From Pseudomonadales bacterium (GTDB lineage Bacteria; Pseudomonadota; Gammaproteobacteria; Pseudomonadales; Azotimanducaceae), in assembly GCA_022827905.1 (NCBI GenBank), contig JAJEIQ010000018.1, forward strand, positions 1 to 44,250: a DNA stretch of 44,250 nucleotides. The letters run 5' to 3'. This document shows, one piece after another, positions 33,940 to 41,862 of this stretch. The position numbers and the translations under genes are program-made. Within the stretch, counting starts at the first letter, position 1. Every line of letters starts with the position of its first letter. Under the pieces are notes generated by a model. The model had not been told where the DNA came from and did no database searches. It saw only the letters and a program-made list of their open reading frames with translations.

Positions 33940-36900
33940 CTAGACGATCTTCCGGTCCTTGGCAGTCCACTGAAGAAAGGAACGATGTATGTGGTCGTAG
34001 GCTCGCAGGATTCGTTCCCTGGCAGGATTGCGGAGCACGTCGAATCCATCCATCTTCTTTAGCCAGTCCCGTTCTCCCCAGTTGCACCAGATCAGTACTT
34101 GGCGCGTGTCCTTTAGGTAACGCCGAAGAAGATCGGCACGGACGTACAGCAGACTGTGCCGATCACCCTTCCAGGGGTCCCCAGCCTCTCGGTAGAGAGT
34201 TCCGGGCTTTCCCTTTGAGTCGTAGAAATCGATCTCACGATTCTTGCTCGCTAGGCGAAGGCGCTGTATCAAACTGGGCGCAGGAAGATCAAAGCCCGAG
34301 AAGTCGTTGTGCAAAGAGTGGTGAGACTCCCAGCCAAAGTGAATGTACGGGATCTCGAGACGAATGCCCGGAACATGACGCCATTTCTGGATCGGGCCAA
34401 GTAGTTCCGGGAGTGTTTTGTCCGCCTCGCTTCCTTCGCCAGGCGCCGATCTTTTCGAGACAGTGGCAGGTGGAGTCTTCTCCTTCGGATACACTTGCAC
34501 GTGTCGATAAAGCGCTTCCTCGACTTGTCGACGATACTGGCCGTTTCGCTGGCATAGGTGCCGAGCATAGTTCTGACGACGTCCGGCTTCCCCCGCGAAT
34601 AGATAGTGTTCTGTGGCGCCTTCGGGAATCTTGTCATTCCCAGGGTATTTCTCCCCTAGGAACTTCGCTCTCAAACTGTGCACGTCCTTGCGGGCGATGA
34701 ATGCTCCGCGCAGGAAAGCAAAGAGTTCCCTATCGTGACGCTCGTTGGCTCCACAAACATACCCTTCCACAAGCACCCACTCGCCTTTGTGTCCGTTGAT
34801 CTCCGGGACCACGAGCAACGGATGCCACTTCGGCGTAAAACCGCCCTCGACCCAGGCTTCAGTGGCCAAGTCCAAGTCGCCAAAGAGGTCTGGAATAGGC
34901 GGCGCCCAGTCGGGTGGGCGCACTGGAAAACTCGGATCGATTCCGCAATCGGAGGTTCTCTCTCCGAGGCGCCACTCCGGCAGCTTTCTGTGAGCCTCAC
35001 GCTCGCCCCACATCTCATGGTAAGCAATCCACGAGTACTTCTTGCCGTACCGGTCCACCTTCCCTTCATCACGTGCATTCCATGATCCACGGCCGATCTC
35101 AGCATCGACATCCTCGAATCGCTCCGCCTGATACCCCAAGTCGACCATGCGTCGCTCGATCTTTGCGCGTACCTGAACGTAATCCGGATTCTTGTCGTCG
35201 TAGTTGGCCCGATCGGGGATCAAGCGCCCCATCGTGTAGTTGCCAAAGTCCATGCGAATGGCATGACCAATGGCATCTTTCACAGATGAATCAGGTGTGC
35301 CGTCACTAGAAAACGCGGAGGGAGTGTTCGGAAACGGTGCAGTCAGGTTCCGGCGAACGGTTTGGGGTGGCGCGACACCGCTCACGCGCTGGGCGACCTC
35401 GATGATGCCGAGCGCATAGTCTCGCATCAACGTATGGTGGGTGGCGTTCCGCGCACCGGGTCCGAACATCTCCCGATAGAGGGTATTTGCGAGATCTCCG
35501 AGGACAGGTCGAAACGTTGGTGCCGCCTCCGAGTCCACCAAGGACAAAGTCGTCCCGTACGCAGCCGCCAGCATGCGTTCTGGCACATACGGATCATTGA
35601 ATCCGAAGCTGGTCACAACGTGAGTGAAAAGCACTTGTGGAAACCTCTCGCCGATCAACACAAGCGCCTTCGTCGCCAGGTCGCGGTCGCTTCGAACGAC
35701 TGTTGTAAGAACCAGGGACAGCAGTACAACAAGCTCCCTTGCCGAGCGCTGCGTCATGTTCGCGGCATCGAGCTTCTCCGCCCAAGTCAATAGACGGTGA
35801 ATGGTGGGCGATGCGTGCCGTCGCCGAAGGTATTCGGACCACTGAAGATCCCTATCCGGCATCGAATAGCTCGCTAGGAAATCGTACAGACGACGCGCGT
35901 GGTACGGGTGATTTGGTTTGGTCGAGACGGCAGCTAAAGCGTCAACCATTTGCTCCCATGTCCCCGATCCAGCGTTCAGATACTGATTGACTATAGCCCG
36001 TGTGCCCTCAGTGAACGCTGCAGGATCCCTCCAAAACACCCCTTCGATGAACGGGCGGAAGTATGCGCTCAAGTTTTGAGCCCTTGGGGGCAACATGAAG
36101 AACAGTTCCCGCTGCTTGGGTGGAAGTCGCTTACCCACTCGCTCAGGAAACTCGGTAATCAGCGCCTGCGCCCAGCCGGGCTCCGCGTATCCTCGGTGGT
36201 ATCGCCTTGGCACCCGGAAGACTCGGGAGAGCGGGGATTTGCCCGTGAAGCTTCGCTTGATCGCTGCAACCGAAGTAACGTCGAGATACGCCTTCAGCAA
36301 GTGCCTCGCGATCAGGTGGTCGCTGAATCGTTGATAGGGAAGCCGAAAGACAATCCGGGACTTGTGCCCGGATTTGCCTAAGTACCATACGGCGTCCTCT
36401 TCGATGAGACCGCTCGTCCGCAGCACGTCGAGGAGCTGCTTCCGCTGTGCCGGTCTCAATACGGGGTAGTTGGCCGCGATGATCCTATCGGCCTCCGACG
36501 GGCGAACGAAGCCGCGCGAGTTCGCCGCCATGCACGGCGCAAAGCCGGAGAGCCGCCCGTTAGCGATTTGATCACTCCCCTTCAGCAGCCCCCAGCATCC
36601 CTTCGCCTTGAGCCCATATTGGTGCTCAATCGGCTTGCCGACGCGATTGACGAACGACTCAAGGACATAAGTCATTCCCTTTTGGCCCGAGGCTATGCCT
36701 GCGAACCCCTGCTTTAGTTTTCTGCCCGTCAGACTTTCGAGCGATTGGCATATCAGCTTCAGTGTGAGCGGCCGCGAGAATTCTCTATCCAGCAGCGGCA
36801 CCTCAGGCAACGGCAGCTTGTAGTACCGGAAGAACTCCGCCTGCGCGTCGAACTCCTGGTCGTCGAAACCAAAGTGCACGACCTTGTGGAACTTATCCAA

Positions 36901-37833
36901 GTCCTTCCGCTTGATAGCGATGGACTCAAACGGTGTTCGGCACGTGACGATCAAACCAATGTTCGGGCGGTTTGCAACGAGCGCTTGAAAGGCGGCAACG
37001 CCTTTCAGCCAGTCCCGACGACCACCTTCGTTCACGCCGTCCAGGATCACGACCGCTCGATCCTCAGTCTGAGCCGCCAACTTTTCAAGCCGATCGAACA
37101 AGTTGGCCGCTGGGCGCCCAGCTTCGATCCGGGAACAGATCTGTGCAACAACTTTGCCTTGGAAGTTCTTGGCCAAAACAAGGGCAGTGGCCTGGTTCCG
37201 AGCGATTCGGCCTTGCGTGTAGTCGCACAGCAGGTGTGTCTTGCCCGTACCCCATTCGCCGCTTACCAAGAGGATCGGATCAGACAGGACCTTGAACGCC
37301 GGGGTCCGTATGTACTCTATCTCCCCACGTACAATGTCCAAACAGCGATCAATGTCGTTCATGTTGCTGCGGATAGTGTTACGTTTGGACGAGTACCCGC
37401 TATCGTTCTCGGTCGGCTGCAAATTGGCCTCCTCCGCGTGCCAGTGATCCATATCCGCCGATAAATCCGCTTCGATGCTAGAAAGAACCTCTGACCACTC
37501 TTGTCCCGCGCTTGCTTCGCGTGCCCGCAATCGGTCCATCATCGGTGACAAGAAGGCACAGGCGCCGTCCACTCGCCGCTGAAGTACGTCGGGCCGCTGG
37601 CTGCAGCTCTTGGCACGCTTCCATGCTTCGGATAACTCATCGAGCACCAACTGAAATCTCGCACGAGCGCGTTCTCCGCAGGCAACGTTCTCTATCGCAG
37701 TGAAGAGCGATTCGATCCTGAGATTCGGCGCGTCAGGATCGGTCCCCGGCGTGTATCTCTGCCCGGCTTGTTGGATCTGGTCTTTGCTGAGAGCGGTTAG
37801 GGCTGGCAAGAGTGAGTGGTGAGATGAAGACAT
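33940..37833 (-). CDS. Large STAND-type NTPase, candidate defence sensor/effector
   Basis: This 1297-residue protein starts at the ATG at 37833; a TTG at 37890 would add 19 residues, and neither has a clear ribosome binding site. The N-terminal module contains AGQRYTPG at about 23-30, which I recall from other large uncharacterised NTPases. The P-loop GEWGTGKT is at 192-199 and the Walker B block VILDGVNE ends at 269, with the DGxxE form of NACHT/STAND proteins. CRTPFESIAI follows, then a helical region with RFSDHLIARHLLK. The long C-terminal part (from about 600) looks repeat-like and helical, with RYGKKYSWIAYHEMWGE at about 928-944. STAND NTPases such as Avs proteins detect phage products, and this architecture fits. 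No nuclease or TIR motif is seen. The cyclase-like gene ends 93 bases upstream on the same strand. Confidence 0.82.
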   Translation of the reverse strand: MSSSHHSLLPALTALSKDQIQQAGQRYTPGTDPDAPNLRIESLFTAIENVACGERARARFQLVLDELSEAWKRAKSCSQRPDVLQRRVDGACAFLSPMMDRLRAREASAGQEWSEVLSSIEADLSADMDHWHAEEANLQPTENDSGYSSKRNTIRSNMNDIDRCLDIVRGEIEYIRTPAFKVLSDPILLVSGEWGTGKTHLLCDYTQGRIARNQATALVLAKNFQGKVVAQICSRIEAGRPAANLFDRLEKLAAQTEDRAVVILDGVNEGGRRDWLKGVAAFQALVANRPNIGLIVTCRTPFESIAIKRKDLDKFHKVVHFGFDDQEFDAQAEFFRYYKLPLPEVPLLDREFSRPLTLKLICQSLESLTGRKLKQGFAGIASGQKGMTYVLESFVNRVGKPIEHQYGLKAKGCWGLLKGSDQIANGRLSGFAPCMAANSRGFVRPSEADRIIAANYPVLRPAQRKQLLDVLRTSGLIEEDAVWYLGKSGHKSRIVFRLPYQRFSDHLIARHLLKAYLDVTSVAAIKRSFTGKSPLSRVFRVPRRYHRGYAEPGWAQALITEFPERVGKRLPPKQRELFFMLPPRAQNLSAYFRPFIEGVFWRDPAAFTEGTRAIVNQYLNAGSGTWEQMVDALAAVSTKPNHPYHARRLYDFLASYSMPDRDLQWSEYLRRRHASPTIHRLLTWAEKLDAANMTQRSARELVVLLSLVLTTVVRSDRDLATKALVLIGERFPQVLFTHVVTSFGFNDPYVPERMLAAAYGTTLSLVDSEAAPTFRPVLGDLANTLYREMFGPGARNATHHTLMRDYALGIIEVAQRVSGVAPPQTVRRNLTAPFPNTPSAFSSDGTPDSSVKDAIGHAIRMDFGNYTMGRLIPDRANYDDKNPDYVQVRAKIERRMVDLGYQAERFEDVDAEIGRGSWNARDEGKVDRYGKKYSWIAYHEMWGEREAHRKLPEWRLGERTSDCGIDPSFPVRPPDWAPPIPDLFGDLDLATEAWVEGGFTPKWHPLLVVPEINGHKGEWVLVEGYVCGANERHDRELFAFLRGAFIARKDVHSLRAKFLGEKYPGNDKIPEGATEHYLFAGEAGRRQNYARHLCQRNGQYRRQVEEALYRHVQVYPKEKTPPATVSKRSAPGEGSEADKTLPELLGPIQKWRHVPGIRLEIPYIHFGWESHHSLHNDFSGFDLPAPSLIQRLRLASKNREIDFYDSKGKPGTLYREAGDPWKGDRHSLLYVRADLLRRYLKDTRQVLIWCNWGERDWLKKMDGFDVLRNPARERILRAYDHIHRSFLQWTAKDRKIV

Positions 37834-37926
37834 AGGCGAATTTCCAGTACGGAGCAAGGCTGCGCTAAAAGTATGCGGAGTTGAGTGCAATAGACGGGTG
37901 GCGATAGCGAAATTGACGAGATTTTT

Positions 37927-39444
37927 CTAAACCTTTCTCTGCGCTCGTACAGCTTCCTCCATCTCTTTCGTAAAAACCCTGTACGTGTCCTCCATAAGCT
38001 CGTCATCTGTGCCGGTATGGCGCAATCCAAGCAGGTCGTGTGTCCGCAGCACGCGGTACACCGCGTACCCTTTACCAACCCCCTTTAGAGAGTCGGCGTC
38101 GATTTCTTCCTTTACGAAGCGGAACCCACGGTCATATCGCGTACCCAAGCTGTTAGGGGTGGGACATGCGAGCACTGCTTCGCGCATTTCGGTCTCGCCG
38201 ACCTGATCGGCCTCGTCCAACGACCCCCACGCTGCCTCTTCGAATAGGTTCTTTCCGACGGCTACAACGCACGGTAACGCATACTTGGTCATACGGAAGA
38301 ACCGGTCAACCTCCCAGCCGATGTAGTCAGTGCGGTTAGTCGTCACCAATCTCCTCCCATCCCCTAGGAGGCTGCCGGCATGCAGCCGGTTTCCGAGCTC
38401 AATGAAGTCCTCGCTCGCCCAAGCATCCTCCTCTCCTAGGATCAGATGCAATCGCTCCGTCATGAAGTCAAGCCGTGGACCGGTGATTTCGAAGGCGTCA
38501 TTGATGATGTCGACGTAAAACTTGAGCGGCAGTTCCTTCATCTCCCACGGCTCATCACCCCGTCTTTCGCCGTCCTCTTCCTCATCCTTGTCCACCGCCG
38601 ATGTCCAACGGATCAGTTGGCTCGCTGCATTTAGCGCCGTGTGCAACAGACGTGCTACCAGTGCCGGCAGCTTCCAATCGTCCTCTTGCCATACCTCATA
38701 CAGGAGCCATATCTCGTCGCCGATTCCTTTCACGACAAATGCATGTTTCCAGTCCCAGTGAATCTCGCCGGAAACCACTCGAAACAGTGACTCGTAGAAG
38801 CCCCACTCCGCCAATAGGAACTGCCGATGAAATTCCTTGTACCACCGACTTAACTCTTCTTCGTCCCGCGCACGTTGCCTCATTCGCGCTTTGACGTCCG
38901 TCGATCCACAAACATCCATCGAGATCGAAATGACCCGCGTTCGACCGCCTTTCCCGGCCTCTCCATCCTCGGCGAAGTCATCGGCGGACAATTGCTCCCG
39001 CAACTTCTCGATGAATGCCTGCCGTCCATCGTCGTGCTCCCCCTCGAACATGAGATCCAGCGCGCGTGTCAGCGTTTTGTGGTCTCTTTCCGACGCAACC
39101 GCAACCTCGGCTGCGATTGCGGCGATCGCAGCGTCCCGGCATATTCTGTCGTCGGACGATCGCACGTACAGCGACATTGCCTCGATCGAGATCGTTGAGT
39201 ACACGCTACTTCTTCGTAGCGCCTTTACGATTTCGGCAACCGGGGTGCCGAACGCTTCTCGAACTCGGTCCAATGAAGCCTTCGGCAACAGGACGGCAAG
39301 CTCCGCCGCTTGTCTCGAGGCCACCGCCATATTCAGAGAGTTCGCTGCTTTCTCCGCAGCCACGAAGGCCGACAGGGACGACACGGTTAGTATTTGTCCC
39401 TGAAGTTCCTCTGCCGCGAAGTCCAGCACTTCAAGTCCGCTCAT
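37927..39444 (-). CDS. Class III nucleotide-cyclase-like protein paired with the STAND NTPase
   Basis: The ATG at 39444 has GGAG 7 bases upstream and gives 505 residues. Residues 1-165 are helical and unrecognised. From about 170 the pattern of class III cyclases can be followed. ISISMDVCGST places a metal Asp at D177. FVVKGIGDEIWLLYEV gives D243 as the second metal Asp and K239 at the base-selecting position of adenylate cyclases. DAW (D340) aligns with the DIW motif. IELGNRL keeps the transition-state Arg (R353) but has Glu for the usual Asn, and GRRLVTTN follows. A long charged insert lies between the second and third blocks. An active cyclase is plausible but not certain. It probably forms an operon with the downstream STAND gene, a possible Pycsar-like signalling arrangement. 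Confidence 0.65.
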   Translation of the reverse strand: MSGLEVLDFAAEELQGQILTVSSLSAFVAAEKAANSLNMAVASRQAAELAVLLPKASLDRVREAFGTPVAEIVKALRRSSVYSTISIEAMSLYVRSSDDRICRDAAIAAIAAEVAVASERDHKTLTRALDLMFEGEHDDGRQAFIEKLREQLSADDFAEDGEAGKGGRTRVISISMDVCGSTDVKARMRQRARDEEELSRWYKEFHRQFLLAEWGFYESLFRVVSGEIHWDWKHAFVVKGIGDEIWLLYEVWQEDDWKLPALVARLLHTALNAASQLIRWTSAVDKDEEEDGERRGDEPWEMKELPLKFYVDIINDAFEITGPRLDFMTERLHLILGEEDAWASEDFIELGNRLHAGSLLGDGRRLVTTNRTDYIGWEVDRFFRMTKYALPCVVAVGKNLFEEAAWGSLDEADQVGETEMREAVLACPTPNSLGTRYDRGFRFVKEEIDADSLKGVGKGYAVYRVLRTHDLLGLRHTGTDDELMEDTYRVFTKEMEEAVRAQRKV

Positions 39445-39600
39445 GGGATCACTCCGCCTGAAACGGCTCACATGGATCGGCCTATGCGCCGTGTACCCGT
39501 TTGGGCCAGTGAACTGGTAGAGCCAGTTCCTGCGGCGATTGCACCGCTTCTCTACGCTGCTAGCCGCAGCTCTGACTGTGGTGGCACAGGCTAGACATTC

Positions 39601-40119
39601 CTATTTGTTCCGTGTCAATGTCATACGAGCCTTGGACTGCCACCACTTGCGGTCCATCATCACCCACAGGATGGCCTCCTCCCCATCGCCGATCAGAGTA
39701 GCGTTCCAGCAGTGGCCACGCGGTATGGGAAGAACTGTCCCAGTCCCCGCGGAGTGTACGGCCATCCAGCCTTCGTTCCAGGTCTTTTCGGGTGCATCGC
39801 ACGGACCAGTGCCCAAATGCACGCCGCCTTTGGCTCGCCGAGTGTCATGGTCGAACAACATTGTGGCCACGAGAAAGCCACCGTTGTCCATTGGTTCGGT
39901 GGCTTGGACCGAGTCGATACCATCCTCAGCCTTCAGATGAATGTAGTTGAAATCAAAAGGCTTCGTAGAGAATATGCCGATGATGCTCGGAACGACGGAT
40001 TGAAACAGCGCTACGAGCCCCATCACTGCGAACGCAGCACATGTGAGCATGGCCACGCCTCTCCAGAACGGCCACTTCCACAGTTTCATCGACGGCATGC
40101 TCGACTCGTCTAGATCCAT
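39601..40119 (-). CDS. Small membrane-anchored protein upstream of the cyclase gene
   Basis: No family is recognised. The ATG at 40119 has AAGG about 9 bases upstream and gives 172 residues; a TTG at 40146 has no site. A basic and acidic N-terminal stretch is followed by one hydrophobic span at about residues 20-42, then about 125 residues that would lie outside the cytoplasm and contain two Cys (GPCDAPE and GHCWNA). The gene is on the same strand as the cyclase and STAND genes, with a 156-base gap to the cyclase. It could be a third member of that system or an unrelated gene caught in the island. Confidence 0.5.
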   Translation of the reverse strand: MDLDESSMPSMKLWKWPFWRGVAMLTCAAFAVMGLVALFQSVVPSIIGIFSTKPFDFNYIHLKAEDGIDSVQATEPMDNGGFLVATMLFDHDTRRAKGGVHLGTGPCDAPEKTWNEGWMAVHSAGTGTVLPIPRGHCWNATLIGDGEEAILWVMMDRKWWQSKARMTLTRNK

Positions 40120-40419
40120 GCGTTGGCGCCTTCTTTTGTTTGTCAACTCTGGGATCTTCCCAATTGGATCGGCGACTGTGGTGGGAAAAAGCGCCCCGCG
40201 AACCGCTACACAGTTTTACCGGAGAACGCCACAGTTGCCAACATGATCATGCTACTACAGGAGACAAACTCTGGCAGCTAAACAACATGTTTTGATCTGC
40301 CCCGTCTTCAATGGTGGCATTTTTGGTGCCCGCTGGCCGGAAGCTGTCGAGGCGTGGGCGTGCAGGAAGTGTTTTCCCTTGGGTACGTCCATCCCGTGGA
40401 ATAAAGGCGCGGTACGCCG

Positions 40420-40487
40420 TCCGAGGGCGGGACGCCCGTTTCGACCTTCGCGCGAGGCTGTTCCCCCGAGCGAAGGCGTACCTCCCT
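40420..40487. repeat. Degenerate palindromic repeat
   Basis: CCGAGGGCGGGACGCCC starts at 40421 and matches the first part of the repeat, but the rest (GTTTCGACC) has diverged. CCCGAGCGAAGGCGTACCTCCC further on (40466-40487) looks like a second, more decayed unit. Both lie in the gap upstream of the P450 gene. Confidence 0.65.
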
Positions 40488-40513
40488 TGAACTGAGTGCC
40501 TAATTCCGCATTG

Positions 40514-40532
40514 AATCCAATCAGTTGGAATT
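40514..40532. promoter_or_regulatory. Inverted repeat upstream of the CYP153 gene
   Basis: AATCCAA and TTGGAATT flank a TCAG spacer with one bulged base, 19 bases before the P450 ATG. The location suits an operator overlapping the promoter. No regulator is encoded next to it, so its partner is unknown. Confidence 0.35.
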
Positions 40533-40550
40533 TTGGTACATTGAAGACTC

Positions 40551-41789
40551 ATGACCCAAGGCAATCCCACTGAAAGTCCCTGGCAAGCCGATCTGGCGGA
40601 TCTGGACGTTAGCCGTCCCAGCCTGTACTTGAAGGACCAATGGCGGCCCTTCTTCGAGCGGCTTCGCAACGAGGACCCCGTTCACTTTCATGAGGATTCG
40701 CGATTTGGCCCTTATTGGTCGATCACGAAGTTCGACGACATTGTTGCCGTGGACACCAACCACAAGCAGTTCTCATCGGCCAAGGGCATTACCATCGCCG
40801 ATGCGGCTTCGAGCCTTCCGATAAGCAGCTTCATAACGTCCGACCCGCCAATTCACGGCCCCAAACGCCGGGCCGTGCAACCGGTGGTGGTTCCCCAGAA
40901 CCTCAAAAACCTCGAATCGCTGATTCGATCCCGTTCCATCGAGATTCTCGAAAGCCTGCCGGTCGGGGAGGAATTCAACTGGGTTGAGTTGGTGTCCATC
41001 AACCTGACGACCCAGATGCTGGCCACCCTGTTCGGCTTTCCGTTCGAGGATCGCCACAAGCTGACGCTCTGGTCCGACAACTTAACGACTGGCGTTTCGC
41101 CCAAGGATGTGGAAGGCACTGCCCGGAACCGGGCCGTCATGCTCGAGTGCCTGCAGTATTTTCAAGCGCTCTGGCACGAACGCAAGCAGACGGAGGGCGG
41201 TTTCGACCTGTTGTCGCTCATGCAGCGCGACCCAGCAACCGCAAGCATGGTTGATGATCCAATGCACTTTCTGGGCAACATCGCCCTGTTGATCGTGGGC
41301 GGAAACGACACGACCCGAAATTCCATCTCCGGCGGCGTGCTGGCCCTGAATCAGAACCCGGCGCAATACGACAAGCTGCGCGCCGACCACTCCCTCATCG
41401 ACTCAATGGTTCCCGAAATCATCCGCTGGCAGACGCCGCTGATTCACATGCGCCGCACAGCCATCGAAGACGTGGAACTAAAGGGCAGGACCATCCGCAA
41501 GGGCGACAAGGTGGTGATGTGGTACATCAGCGGCAACCGCGATGACACCGTGATCGAGAACGCGGATGACTTCATCATCGACCGGCCCAATTCGAGGCAC
41601 CACCTTGCCTTTGGCTTCGGCATTCACCGCTGCATGGGCAACCGGCTGGCGGAAATGCAACTGCGGGTGCTCTGGGAGGAGATCATGCAACGCTTCGAGA
41701 TGATCGAGGTTGTCGGCCCGGAGCAGCGCGTGCGCTCCAACTTCATCCGCGGCTACACGGAATTGCCGGTCGTTGCGCATCCGCTTTAG
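40551..41789 (+). CDS. Cytochrome P450 of the CYP153 type (alkane terminal hydroxylase)
   Basis: CYP153 enzymes hydroxylate medium-chain alkanes, fatty acids or similar chains at the terminal carbon. This protein has 412 residues and no membrane anchor. The oxygen-binding I-helix motif GGNDTTR is at 250-256, and the haem loop FGFGIHRCMG has its Cys ligand at C361. The stretches ALLIVGGNDTTRNSISGG, MVPEIIRWQTPL and GNRLAEMQLR are close to CYP153A as I remember it. GAAG lies 5 bases before the ATG. CYP153 genes are often beside ferredoxin and ferredoxin reductase genes; neither is here, so electron donors must come from elsewhere. A repeat unit lies between it and the convergent oxidoreductase gene. 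Confidence 0.92.
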   Translation: MTQGNPTESPWQADLADLDVSRPSLYLKDQWRPFFERLRNEDPVHFHEDSRFGPYWSITKFDDIVAVDTNHKQFSSAKGITIADAASSLPISSFITSDPPIHGPKRRAVQPVVVPQNLKNLESLIRSRSIEILESLPVGEEFNWVELVSINLTTQMLATLFGFPFEDRHKLTLWSDNLTTGVSPKDVEGTARNRAVMLECLQYFQALWHERKQTEGGFDLLSLMQRDPATASMVDDPMHFLGNIALLIVGGNDTTRNSISGGVLALNQNPAQYDKLRADHSLIDSMVPEIIRWQTPLIHMRRTAIEDVELKGRTIRKGDKVVMWYISGNRDDTVIENADDFIIDRPNSRHHLAFGFGIHRCMGNRLAEMQLRVLWEEIMQRFEMIEVVGPEQRVRSNFIRGYTELPVVAHPL

Positions 41790-41814
41790 GGCTTTGCCGA
41801 ATTTCGACGGCCGG

Positions 41815-41846
41815 TTCGAGGGCGGGACGCCCTCGCTCCGAGGAAT
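41815..41846. repeat. Palindromic repeat unit between two convergent genes
   Basis: This full unit, reading TTCGAGGGCGGGACGCCCTC and then GCTCCGAGGAAT, lies 25 bases after the P450 stop and 16 before the stop of the convergent oxidoreductase gene. It may end transcription on both sides, although no T-run follows. Confidence 0.88.
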
Positions 41847-41862
41847 CCGCCCGAAACTACAA

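Larger units (their letters stand above)
40120..40550. other. Noncoding region between the island and the CYP153 gene
   Basis: I see no convincing gene in these 431 bases. They hold a degenerate copy of the dispersed palindromic repeat and, near the end, AT-rich sequence with an inverted repeat before the P450 start. This is probably the junction between the defence-type island and the core chromosome. No tRNA or clear attachment-site repeat was found by eye. Confidence 0.6.

Noticed and set aside
33940-37833. TIR, nuclease or protease effector domain in the STAND protein
   Set aside because: No matching catalytic motif was found at the N-terminus; the short N-terminal module remains unassigned.
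40120-40550. tRNA or attachment site at the island border
   Set aside because: No cloverleaf-like arrangement or direct repeat matching the other border near 28634-28661 could be found by eye.
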